A stretch of DNA of 33,028 nucleotides. Origin: Syntrophaceae bacterium UBA2210 (GTDB lineage Bacteria > Desulfobacterota > Syntrophia > Syntrophales > UBA2210). Positions 24,716-32,333 of this stretch are shown here, one piece after another. Made by a program: the position numbers and the translations under genes. Location of the stretch: contig DCUQ01000010.1 in assembly GCA_002327865.1 (NCBI GenBank), forward strand, positions 32,608 through 65,635. The letters run 5' to 3'. Below the pieces are notes generated by a model. The model searched no databases. It saw nothing but the letters and a program-made list of their open reading frames with translations, and was not told the DNA's origin. How positions within the stretch are numbered: position 1 is the stretch's first letter; every line of letters begins with the position of its first letter.

Positions 24716-27700
24716 TTATTGAGTCATTATCCCCGGAAAGGCTACTACGGCGCCTGTTCCCTTAGTAAATCTCCAGGCAAAATCATCAAAATAAGTAGTT
24801 TCTCTCTGCTCTTCAGAAACAAGGGCATTTGCATTGATACCGAGCGTATGCGCCCCGAATTCAGGAATGTCCTTCGTGTAAAAATTATAGTCTTCGGTTG
24901 TAAATGTAGGCGAATATACCATTGTCGGGTCACCCGCGCCGTCATAGCCGATTTCCACCAGTTTATGAACAGCCTCTGCACAGCCGATAGCAGCATACAC
25001 AACCGTTTCACTGCTGTAACCCGTTTTTTCGTCGGCAAGCCCCCTGCCCCAGACAACCTGCGTGAAATAATCGCCCTGGTCCGGCCATTTTATCGTACCC
25101 CTGTCCACCTTTTTCCTGCTCAAATCGGTCGAAGATGCATCTCCGAACGACGACCCTACATTGCTTCCCGGGGTCGCGAAGTAGGCTGTTATAACATTTA
25201 CCCTTCGATCGGGCTGGCAACTGGGTACCGTCTCGTAGATATTTACCATGAGAGTGATCCATTCCTTCGGATATATCCGATAATTATAGATAGCCTTGTC
25301 CGTCTGGGAACCACCGGTTGGAGGCATAATGTACCCCACTGGGCCGTTCTCTCCTCCGGCAACCGGTTTTCCTACCGGGTCTTCCACGGTTTTCGTAGCC
25401 GGATCTCTTACCACTTCCGACCCGGGAAGCCCGAGCACCGTGACACCTTCCACGTCATAAGTCTTGAAAATACCGTAGGTATCCGTGACCTTCCAGACTA
25501 TCTGGTCACCGCTGTTTCCTCCTTCATACACTACCTCGACCACATCTTCATCACCCGGTCCGATCTGAACCTCTTCATAATATATATACACCTCTTCGTG
25601 ATCCACCAGAGGGGCGTACGCCATCCTCTCCCATGGAGAGTAGGTACCGCATCCTTCTGAAAAACCGGTTGCGTCCTTCTGCCAGAGGATAAGGCACGGA
25701 ACTCCGTCGAGCGGGGGTGTATCGTCCCAGTTACTTTCCTGGAACCCTTCACAATCTATTGGATCCGCTGCCGTCGTCGATCCGTGATTGTCATAAAATG
25801 TGTCGGGGATATCGTCGTCTTCGGTATAATAGACTTCCTCGTCGCATCCCGATCCCGTGGTATGCTCGGATCTGCCCTGTATTCCTCTCATGATGGAAAA
25901 CCCGTAGTACGAGTAATCAGATGTACTGCCTCCAAGAGGCCCTTTTACTCTGAAAGACACTCCCGGCATGTAGTTACCGGGGTGATTCAGAGGATCGGAT
26001 TCCGAAAGATCGTCTTCCGCGTCCGTGAAACGTATCTTCGTCTGGAGATCATACCTGAGTTTGTTGGCCGATCCTTCCCACAGTGTTTCCAGCGGATTTG
26101 GATCTGTTCCCCAGTTCATGACCCCCAGGCTTTCCTGCATATAGACATCTTCAGGAATAAAGGCCGAAATCACCTGTTCCGTCTCGCTAACCTTAATAGC
26201 CGCATCGCCGTCGATCTCTACCCCCTCGTGCGAACCGATGACGGATCTTACATCACCGGCAGTCATTTCACCAACAATGGTTCTGTACAACTGCACAGCC
26301 GTCAACGGCTGAAAAAGGGTTATGGATCGCGAAACCGAATCGCCCCCCGTATTGACCGTACCCGTAGAGGTAAAAGTGGCGAATTCATTGAATACGATAA
26401 CCGCGTTGTCGTTCAGCGCGCCGGTAAAATCCAGAACGCCTGGAGGACAATGCAACCCGACAAGTTTGTTGCTGGAAGCATCCAGATAATCGTACTGCAG
26501 GAAAATCTCGATTCCGGCCGCGGTCGTTGCGGTGAAAGTACCCTGAACCTGTGGCAGAATTGTAAGATTACCGTCTATATCCAGATCACTTGTCGATTGT
26601 GAACCGATGGTTACCGGAGAAATCGTCTGATTTCCGTTTACTCTCGCGACCGGGTAAACAGCGGCATTATTCACGGGGGTGCCGGTAGCTGCCGGAGCTA
26701 ATGCAAAGGTAACCGAATTGCCACTGATAGAGTAACTGTTGTATGATACTGTTTCATATGTGGGACCGGACCCGCCCGGCACCTCGATGCTCAATTCTCC
26801 GTTTCCGCTTCCCGTAATAAAATCACCGGGCAGACTTCCGATTCCCATGCCGCCCGGAGGTGTGGCAACAAGACTGTTAGGAGTTGAATTCGAACCCGAT
26901 GACTCTTCAAACCAGTTAACATGGGCGCTGAGACTGAAACTGTCGTTACCCACGGGAAACGCCTGGCCCAGGAACAGGGAATCGATGAGGTTCTGTCGCT
27001 GTATGTTGAGATCTGCGTCCCTGTGTACCACGATCCGGCTCAGCGCGTAATTAAGTCCGGAACGCGCCAGGTACTGGGCTTTTTGCGCGTATGCGAACCT
27101 GATCGTGCCCGTGCTGGAAGAGCTGTACAGGGAAACCATGGCGGCTCCCAGGACCGCCACGATAACCATCGTTACTATTACTCCTATGAGTATTGAACCC
27201 GATTTCCCTGGGGTCAGTGAGTGCTTGAACATTTTAAATATTCGATGCCGTTCGTAAACCATAAAGAGTAGACCGCCTAAGAGAAGTATTATGATTATAA
27301 CCTCTTTGCAGTGCCTGAGAAGCATCATTGCGTTCCCTTCTTTAAACCCGGCTGTTTCCGCGAAGCAACCGACTGTTGAAGTCCCAGTGGTTCCAGTCGA
27401 AATTGAAACCCCGGCGAAACCTTGCGGGACATAGACATTCGCTGGCAGAATATCGTCCACACAGGTCATATTCGTCCCTTCCGAAGCTTCAAAACCTATA
27501 GATACGCCTATACGGGCAAGATCGCTTAGCCTGTCCGACACATACCAGACATTTCCGGAATCATCGAAATAACCCAGAGACAGTGACGAGACATTGTCGG
27601 CCAGAGCATAAAAATTAGCATCACCGAAATCACTGCTTCTCATCTGAAGTTCATTCCCCGACAACTGAAAAGTCTCTGTTACCAGTGTTCCATTCGTGTC

Positions 27701-27952
27701 CCGTCTTGTGATGGTTATAGTGCTGCTTCCGGCGTCGCTGATGTAAGTAAGGTTCTGCAAAGACATTCTCAATCGGGTCATTGCCAGTTGATTCTTTTGA
27801 GCGAGCGAGTTGGAATCCTTAGCGAAAATGAAGGCATCGGTCATTTGAACTATTCCAATACCGGCCACGGCCGCCATGACGGAAACGATAAGCAGGGATA
27901 CGATTACCTCGATCAGCGTAAATCCCTTATGTTTTTTAAATGACACACGCAT
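24716..27952 (-). CDS. PilW-like prepilin fused to a PilX/GspK-like large exported protein
   Basis: 1078 residues. The N-terminus MRVSFKKHKG|FTLIEVIVSL is a perfect prepilin leader with E15 as Glu5. Residues 11-210 look like a PilW/GspJ-type minor pilin. A second hydrophobic segment (218-232) is followed by a basic stretch and a third (253-276) starting MFKHSLTPGKSG|SILIGVIV, then FAYAQKAQYLARSGLNYALSR, the typical start of a PilX/GspK-type protein. The remaining 770 residues are beta-rich, acidic and cysteine-containing, with no family I recognise. The ATG has AAAGGAG upstream. No ribosome site is visible before the internal ATG near 27232, so one polypeptide is likely. A tandem terminator follows. 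Confidence 0.8.
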   Translation of the reverse strand: MRVSFKKHKGFTLIEVIVSLLIVSVMAAVAGIGIVQMTDAFIFAKDSNSLAQKNQLAMTRLRMSLQNLTYISDAGSSTITITRRDTNGTLVTETFQLSGNELQMRSSDFGDANFYALADNVSSLSLGYFDDSGNVWYVSDRLSDLARIGVSIGFEASEGTNMTCVDDILPANVYVPQGFAGVSISTGTTGTSTVGCFAETAGFKEGNAMMLLRHCKEVIIIILLLGGLLFMVYERHRIFKMFKHSLTPGKSGSILIGVIVTMVIVAVLGAAMVSLYSSSSTGTIRFAYAQKAQYLARSGLNYALSRIVVHRDADLNIQRQNLIDSLFLGQAFPVGNDSFSLSAHVNWFEESSGSNSTPNSLVATPPGGMGIGSLPGDFITGSGNGELSIEVPGGSGPTYETVSYNSYSISGNSVTFALAPAATGTPVNNAAVYPVARVNGNQTISPVTIGSQSTSDLDIDGNLTILPQVQGTFTATTAAGIEIFLQYDYLDASSNKLVGLHCPPGVLDFTGALNDNAVIVFNEFATFTSTGTVNTGGDSVSRSITLFQPLTAVQLYRTIVGEMTAGDVRSVIGSHEGVEIDGDAAIKVSETEQVISAFIPEDVYMQESLGVMNWGTDPNPLETLWEGSANKLRYDLQTKIRFTDAEDDLSESDPLNHPGNYMPGVSFRVKGPLGGSTSDYSYYGFSIMRGIQGRSEHTTGSGCDEEVYYTEDDDIPDTFYDNHGSTTAADPIDCEGFQESNWDDTPPLDGVPCLILWQKDATGFSEGCGTYSPWERMAYAPLVDHEEVYIYYEEVQIGPGDEDVVEVVYEGGNSGDQIVWKVTDTYGIFKTYDVEGVTVLGLPGSEVVRDPATKTVEDPVGKPVAGGENGPVGYIMPPTGGSQTDKAIYNYRIYPKEWITLMVNIYETVPSCQPDRRVNVITAYFATPGSNVGSSFGDASSTDLSRKKVDRGTIKWPDQGDYFTQVVWGRGLADEKTGYSSETVVYAAIGCAEAVHKLVEIGYDGAGDPTMVYSPTFTTEDYNFYTKDIPEFGAHTLGINANALVSEEQRETTYFDDFAWRFTKGTGAVVAFPGIMTQ

Positions 27953-27978
27953 ATGCTATCTCCTTTATCTTACCGTCT

Positions 27979-28395
27979 CTAAATTTCCACATCTCCAAAC
28001 AGCAATGCATAGGTCAGGCCGGACGGTCCGGTTATGACAACACTCAAAAGATCGGCGGAACCTCCTTCGACGGGAGCTGATCCGGTACCATAACCTGTTT
28101 GGGAGGCCGTCACGGATATCGCGCCTCCGCCATAACTTTGATTGAAGTTTCCTGCGTCTATATCGGTCTGCAAATCACTGACACTGCCGAGTACCCTGTA
28201 CGCCCGTGAGACGTTATCGGCCACCTGGTTCATAGCGTAGATTTCCATTGTCTGAAGCGCCGGCTGTGTGCTGCGGGTAAATACTCCGCCCATCATTGAA
28301 ATCACCATAGCTCCCAGTATCGAGGCAACAATCAATGTCACGATTATTTCCAGCAGTGTGAACCCCGCGTTTCTTATCGACAGTTTAATTTTCAT
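27979..28395 (-). CDS. minor prepilin, PilV/GspI-like
   Basis: 138 residues: leader MKIKLSIRNAG, then FTLLEIIVTLIVASILGAMV with Glu5. A short variable globular part is rich in Gly, Ser and Thr. The GFTLLE motif plus an about 120-residue mature protein fits PilV/GspI-type minor pilins, an inference strengthened by its position between the GspH/FimT-like gene and the PilW-like fusion, the same order as in other minor pilin operons. The start overlaps the upstream stop as ATGA. There is a 26-base gap to the fusion gene. Confidence 0.85.
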   Translation of the reverse strand: MKIKLSIRNAGFTLLEIIVTLIVASILGAMVISMMGGVFTRSTQPALQTMEIYAMNQVADNVSRAYRVLGSVSDLQTDIDAGNFNQSYGGGAISVTASQTGYGTGSAPVEGGSADLLSVVITGPSGLTYALLFGDVEI

Positions 28396-28880
28396 GGTAT
28401 GAATCCTGTATATGGATTAATAGTAATAGTTTTTGATATTCCCCCTTCGGAAACTGTGATATTAGCGGCCAAAGTTAATCTCGCGCTAGCAACGGCATCC
28501 GTGCAGGGAGATCCCCAAGTTCCAAAAGAATACGTAAAATCGGTGACCGAGAGTCCATGAACGGAAAGATCGACATCGAGACCCTCTTCTCCCGGAAGCT
28601 GCCTTTTTGTGCCCGTGCTGCCGTTAGTAAAAAGACAGTAACTGTTCCCGGAAGCACTTACTCCCCACACGGCATTCGAACTCATGCTCTTCATCTGGGC
28701 ATACCGCAGATGGGACTTGAGAATCTCCGTTTGAGCGATCAGTTCCGAATTATGATCGGTAGCTTTAATTGCTACAAACGTCGCAGTTACCCCTAAAATG
28801 ATTAGAACCACGATTACCTCGATCAAAGTAAATCCCGATTTATTTATCGGTCTGCGCAGATTAAAGCTTTTTTCAATCAT
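28392..28880 (-). CDS. minor prepilin, FimT/GspH-like
   Basis: 162 residues: leader MIEKSFNLRRPINKSG cut before FTLIEVIVVLIILGVTATF, Glu5 present. The middle part SHLRYAQMKSMSSNAVWGV is the alpha-helical spine typical of GspH/FimT pseudopilins. Two cysteines (YCLF, SPCTD) may pair. It heads the minor-pilin set and is the likely first gene of the transcript with the PilV-like gene and the fusion gene. The start has AAAGGTG upstream. FimT in other bacteria can bind DNA during competence; that function cannot be assumed here. Confidence 0.85.
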   Translation of the reverse strand: MIEKSFNLRRPINKSGFTLIEVIVVLIILGVTATFVAIKATDHNSELIAQTEILKSHLRYAQMKSMSSNAVWGVSASGNSYCLFTNGSTGTKRQLPGEEGLDVDLSVHGLSVTDFTYSFGTWGSPCTDAVASARLTLAANITVSEGGISKTITINPYTGFIP

Positions 28881-28972
28881 ATGTCACACCTTTTTCATCG
28901 CAACCGTAGATCAACCAGTCGCATTTACATGTATTTCAGGCACACTGTTTTTACCGTATAGCCCCGCACCAC

Positions 28973-29572
28973 TCATCGCTCCCGTACCCTGACACTACGG
29001 GAGTATCGATCCATGGCGTAAAAGAGAAAACACCCTGCAATGATACTGCCGATAGTTATAGGCAACAACGCAAAAGCCACTATGGGGACTCTCATATCCA
29101 TCTGGAGAATCACACTGTTAATAATAACCAATCCCACATATATAACTATGCCGAACTTGTACAAACCGATCGATAGCGGCCGGTTGGAAATAAACGATAT
29201 ACCGAAAACTGCAAAACCGGCCGCGACTGCAAAAGAGAATTCCGGCTGATACAGCAGCCACATGACCTGATATCCGGTGCTGCTGATAATTTCCAGACTC
29301 CGGTAAAAAATCACCCCTACTGCAAAATAAAAAAGGCTCACGAGAATAAAATAGAAGCCGCACTGACATTTTGTGATGCTGTCCGTCAAGGGACCGAATC
29401 CTTTTAAAGTGCGGGGCTGTGTAAAGAAAGCTCTGATCCTTTCAGCCGCACTATATTGCAATGAATAAGACTCGATTCTATCCATAACCCGATTGGTAAA
29501 ATCATCGGGGGGTGACACCGGGCGCACGTTTCGTATTATGTCCATTATCTTATTTTCGTTTTGTTCGTTCAT
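28973..29572 (-). CDS. four-helix membrane protein, possible anti-sigma partner
   Basis: About 199 residues from ATG 29572. The N-terminal 70 residues are soluble and contain SPPDDFTNRVMDRIES, a form common just before the membrane part of anti-sigma factors. About four hydrophobic segments follow (GFYFILVSLFYFAVGVIFY, FSFAVAAGFAVFGISF, IVIYVGLVIINSVIL and IVAFALLPITIGSIIAG). The zinc-finger HxxxCxxC of ZAS anti-sigma factors is absent. It lies downstream of the ECF sigma gene on the same strand but with a 478-base gap containing a MITE. An anti-sigma role is an inference. The frame is open further upstream, but no better start is seen. Confidence 0.6.
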   Translation of the reverse strand: MNEQNENKIMDIIRNVRPVSPPDDFTNRVMDRIESYSLQYSAAERIRAFFTQPRTLKGFGPLTDSITKCQCGFYFILVSLFYFAVGVIFYRSLEIISSTGYQVMWLLYQPEFSFAVAAGFAVFGISFISNRPLSIGLYKFGIVIYVGLVIINSVILQMDMRVPIVAFALLPITIGSIIAGCFLFYAMDRYSRSVRVRER

Positions 29573-29606
29573 AAGACAATTACCACCCTGACAGTCCGGA
29601 TTTGAA

Positions 29607-29622
29607 ATGACATATTTGTCAT
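29607..29622. promoter_or_regulatory. short palindrome upstream of membrane protein gene
   Basis: ATGACATATTTGTCAT, a 6-bp perfect inverted repeat with a four-base centre, about 35 bases before the predicted start at 29572. It could be an operator. There is no other support. Confidence 0.25.
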
Positions 29623-29716
29623 CATGAAAACGTAAAAATAAAAAAATAACATTTGTATTATATACAACCGGCAACTGTAAAAGTCACAATGGGATAGGGC
29701 GCTAAATCTTCACAAA

Positions 29717-29987
29717 TTATTACTCCGGCAACAACATAGCCGTCATTTCGTCCCGGATCAGAGTCCGGGATGACGACCAAAACGGAATCCGGAAAAATAA
29801 CACTTGATACCCCCGTATCGAGTACGGGGCAGGCAGGCCGATACTGGATTCCGGTTTGCACCGGAATGACGACTTTGACATATATTGTTACCGCATAATT
29901 CAACATTTAACATTAAGCATTCAACATTGCATCCTGCTTGTCGGGGTACGGCATGACATTTGATATGTGTAATTGCCGTAGTAGTAT
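29717..29987. repeat. 271-bp MITE-like element, inverted relative of the 20.4-kb element
   Basis: The left end TTATTACTCCGGCAA (29717-29731) equals the right-end repeat of the element at 20360-20604. The right end (29973-29987) matches the other terminus in 12 of 15 bases, and GACATTTGATATGT next to it is also shared. The core again holds CTGGATTCCGGTTTGCACCGGAATGACGA-type arms and CCGTATCGAGTACGGGG. It fills most of the 478-base gap between the ECF sigma gene and the membrane protein gene. No gene is present; the VIPVQTGIQ frame is spurious. Confidence 0.75.
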
Positions 29988-30050
29988 CTTTTAGGCCATT
30001 ACAAGATAAATGATTGAAAGGAAGGAAAAGGTGTATATCACGATACCGGG

Positions 30051-30620
30051 TTACTCCTTCTCACCCGGTTTAACGGACTGTTCTTCCATCAATTCCCGCA
30101 GTTTCTCCAACCCACGGTAAGCCCTCATCTTGGCGGCGCTCAGGGAAAGCCCTGATATCTCCGCGATCTCTTCGAATGAAAGTTCCTGATAGAATCTCAA
30201 CACAACTGCTTCCCTAAGGTCATTCGGAAGATGGTACAGACACGCATTCAAGTAGCGTATGTCCTGTTCGCTCATCATAACATGCTCGGGGTCCTGGCTA
30301 TTATCACGTAACGAGAAAGTTTCGTTCTCTGAAGTGTCGCACAATGATGCTTTTCTATCCTTTTTCAAGTGATTCCTGGCAATATTCAATCCTATCGTAT
30401 AGAGCCAGGTAAAAAACGCCCTTTTCTGATCGAAACGCCCGAGATTCTCAAACGCTTTTATAAATGTTTCCTGCGCGAGATCGTTCGCATGTTCATAAGA
30501 TCCCGTCATACGATACGCCAGATTGAATATTCGCGTCTTGTATCTGTCGACCAGCAGGGCATAGGCATCGCGATCCCCTTCGATAACAGATTGTATAATG
30601 TCGTTATCTTTTTTTTCCAT
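30051..30620 (-). CDS. ECF-family RNA polymerase sigma factor (RpoE-like)
   Basis: 189 residues with sigma region 2 (YALLVDRYKTRIFNLAYRM, then AHDLAQETFIKAF-like NDLAQETFIKAFENL and FFTWLYTIGLNIARNHLK) and sigma region 4 (LPNDLREAVVLRFYQELSF, EEIAEISGLSLSAAKMRAYR, a helix-turn-helix). No region 3 or extra domains are present, so it is a group-4 (ECF) factor directing a small stress or envelope regulon. The start at 30620 has CGGAAG just upstream. The nearest downstream gene is the membrane protein at 28973, a possible regulator, and beyond it are the minor pilins. I found no RpoE-type autoregulatory promoter in front. Confidence 0.93.
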   Translation of the reverse strand: MEKKDNDIIQSVIEGDRDAYALLVDRYKTRIFNLAYRMTGSYEHANDLAQETFIKAFENLGRFDQKRAFFTWLYTIGLNIARNHLKKDRKASLCDTSENETFSLRDNSQDPEHVMMSEQDIRYLNACLYHLPNDLREAVVLRFYQELSFEEIAEISGLSLSAAKMRAYRGLEKLRELMEEQSVKPGEKE

Positions 30621-30690
30621 CTTCCGTACCGGAAAGGTTGAAGCTGTTTAGTCTGAAGGCTGAAAGGGCTATAAGAGAACCATTATCGCA

Positions 30691-30754
30691 CCTGGCTTTT
30701 TCCTGAAAGTCTTCACCCTGCAGCCTGCCCACCTGATCAGTTATCCAGATGTAC
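30691..30754 (+). repeat. 64-bp direct repeat R1 (gene-remnant type), left of ATPase gene
   Basis: This sequence matches 32146-32209 in 61 of 64 positions, in the same orientation. On the plus strand it reads PGFFLKVFTLQPAHLISYPDV in an open stretch ending at a TAA at 30775. Two of the three differences from the other copy are synonymous in this frame. The similarity stops abruptly on both sides, apart from a weak KGYK/HGFK resemblance upstream. Confidence 0.8.
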
Positions 30755-30760
30755 TCTTAA

Positions 30761-31999
30761 TTATCCTGCTAACATAAGAAAATTAGTTGCAGGAATCACG
30801 AAACAGTTTCCAGGGAATGTTTCAACTTTTGAGGCATCGCGAACAATCTGGTAAAAAGGAACATCGAGCCTTTTTCCATAAAATCTCCCTGCTTTACTGA
30901 TAGTAGTATCTTTATCCTTTGCCTCAAACAGGCAAACAGGATCATTATCTTTTACCAGAATAAAATCAACTTCCCGTTTTTCCCTGTCACGAAGATACCG
31001 GATATCAAAATTTCCCATACCGGTTTCTGTCATTCTTGCCGCCATACGTATAAGGCTTACGGCCATAAGGTTTTCAAAAACAACCCCGGGTTCAGATAGC
31101 ATTGACCAGTCGAAGAAATAAAGTTTTTTCTCCTTTTTGATTGCCCGTGCAATTTTTCTATGCCAGGGACGCAGTGTAAGAACCAGATAAAGACCCTGCA
31201 ATATATCTATCCAGTTCGTAATGGTATCGTATTTTTTACCCAAGTCTTCACTCAATGACGGAATGCTCATCTGAGAGCCGACTTTTGAAGGAAGGATCTC
31301 TACGAGCGTCTCAAGGCCTTTGATGTCCGCAATCCGCGAAAGATCGCGCACGTCGTCTTTTATCAGCAAGGTTCTGTAATTCTTCTGCCACCTTCTATGA
31401 AACTTTTCTGTACCCCTGAGAAACGGCTCTGGGAAGCCTCCGAATTTCAAGAGGTTTTTAAGAGCTTCATCCGATTCCCGCATTCCGGCTCTTCTCGCTC
31501 TTCCTGCCAAAAGTTTGCCGTCGGCAAGAATGTCGCCGTCATCGAGGATATGAGAAAAATCAGCCATGACCTCTGGAAGCCCTAACGGGAAAAGCTGATA
31601 TGAGAAATACCGTCCAACCAGCGAATCTCCGGATTTTTGAAAATAGCCGAGCCTGGCGGAACCTGTAACAAGAAGCTGTATTCTTTCGCGATTAATATCA
31701 TAAAAACCCTTAAGAATATTCCTCCATTCCGTATGCTTATGAATTTCATCAAAGACAAAGGGAACAGGATTGTTTCTGAATTGCTCATCGATAATGTTCC
31801 GGAAATAAAGCGGATTTTTCTTGTACTCCGCTATTAACGATGGATCATCCCAATTAAAGTATGTGTTTTCCGAACCAACCGATTCAAGCCATTTCTGAGC
31901 AAAAGTAGTTTTTCCTACTTGCCTGGGACCAGTCAGAAAGATCATCTTTCCCGTAGTCATCTCAGGGTCAAATATATATCTACCAAGTAATCGTTCCAT
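30761..31999 (-). CDS. AAA+ ATPase with DUF4143 C-terminal domain
   Basis: 412 residues. Walker A GPRQVGKTT lies about residues 25-33. Walker B is VPFVFDEIHK, and LVTGSARL is the sensor-like strand. The C-terminal half is a DUF4143 domain ending in a PD-(D/E)xK-like stretch (REVDFILVKDNDPVCLFEAKD). Such proteins are widespread in bacteria and archaea, often in variable loci, with no established function. I chose ATG 31999 (MERLLGRYIF), the usual family N-terminus; the frame continues to 32047, but a promoter lies in that stretch. Base composition is more AT-rich than in the neighbouring arg and pilin genes. It is flanked by 64-bp direct repeats, suggesting acquisition. Confidence 0.9.
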   Translation of the reverse strand: MERLLGRYIFDPEMTTGKMIFLTGPRQVGKTTFAQKWLESVGSENTYFNWDDPSLIAEYKKNPLYFRNIIDEQFRNNPVPFVFDEIHKHTEWRNILKGFYDINRERIQLLVTGSARLGYFQKSGDSLVGRYFSYQLFPLGLPEVMADFSHILDDGDILADGKLLAGRARRAGMRESDEALKNLLKFGGFPEPFLRGTEKFHRRWQKNYRTLLIKDDVRDLSRIADIKGLETLVEILPSKVGSQMSIPSLSEDLGKKYDTITNWIDILQGLYLVLTLRPWHRKIARAIKKEKKLYFFDWSMLSEPGVVFENLMAVSLIRMAARMTETGMGNFDIRYLRDREKREVDFILVKDNDPVCLFEAKDKDTTISKAGRFYGKRLDVPFYQIVRDASKVETFPGNCFVIPATNFLMLAG

Positions 32000-32006
32000 G
32001 GCGCTT

Positions 32007-32034
32007 ATTATCCATATTGATGGAATATTGTCAA
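32007..32034 (-). promoter_or_regulatory. consensus-like promoter giving a leaderless ATPase transcript
   Basis: On the minus strand TTGACA (32034-32029, perfect consensus), 16 bases and GATAAT (32012-32007). Seven bases separate the -10 box from the A of the ATG at 31999, so transcription would begin at or next to the start codon. No ribosome site precedes that ATG, consistent with a leaderless mRNA. Confidence 0.5.
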
Positions 32035-32049
32035 GACCATTTTCCATAG

Positions 32050-32217
32050 GTATGGACTATTGTCGATAGGGAAATTGATGTATCAGCCATTAGCGGAGAA
32101 ACAATAGATTTTAGCACCAAACATGGCTTTAAACTACACCGTATCCCTGGCTTTTTCCTAAAAGTCTTCACCCTGCAGCTTGCCCACCTGATTAGTTATC
32201 CAGATGTACGTTTATAA
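32050..32217 (+). pseudogene. 3' remnant of an unidentified gene (contains repeat R2)
   Basis: An open plus-strand stretch of 55 codons without a start codon, bounded by TAG at 32047 and TAA at 32215. It encodes VDREIDVSAISGETIDFS, then KHGFKLHRIPGFFLKVFTLQ and AHLISYPDVRL. The C-terminal third is almost the same as the fragment at 30664-30777, as expected if both are ends of the same gene family. I do not recognise the protein. Confidence 0.45.
32146..32209 (+). repeat. 64-bp direct repeat R2, right of ATPase gene
   Basis: Partner of 30691-30754, with 61/64 identity. The two copies bracket the ATPase gene and its promoter (30755-32145). No terminal inverted repeats or transposase are associated. 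Confidence 0.8.
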
Positions 32218-32250
32218 TGCTGTAATGTCAACGGTTTTCTCAGAATAAAC

Positions 32251-32280
32251 TTGCAAATAGTACACCATGCCGTATATATT
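32251..32280 (+). promoter_or_regulatory. possible promoter of the glycosyltransferase gene
   Basis: TTGCAA (32251-32256) followed by TATATA or TATATT at 16 or 18 bases. It lies about 55 bases before the ATG at 32334. It is the only AT-rich box pair seen in this divergent gap. Confidence 0.35.
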
Positions 32281-32333
32281 TCGAAAAAGCTGTCACAGAA
32301 AATATTTTACGGACCGAAAGTGAGACATCCGCA

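Noticed and set aside
24584..25660. 358-codon plus-strand open frame
   Set aside because: It is antisense to the fused prepilin gene and runs through its terminator; no motifs.
25784..26602. 272-codon plus-strand open frame
   Set aside because: Antisense shadow of the same large prepilin-fusion gene, no family signature.
27180..27240. Independent start of a separate pilX-like gene at the internal ATG near 27232
   Set aside because: No ribosome site and no stop codon before it; the frame is continuous with the PilW-like part, so it was kept as a fusion and reported as a point to verify.
29658..29906. 82-codon minus-strand frame with VIPVQTGIQ
   Set aside because: Lies inside the 271-bp repeat; same spurious type.
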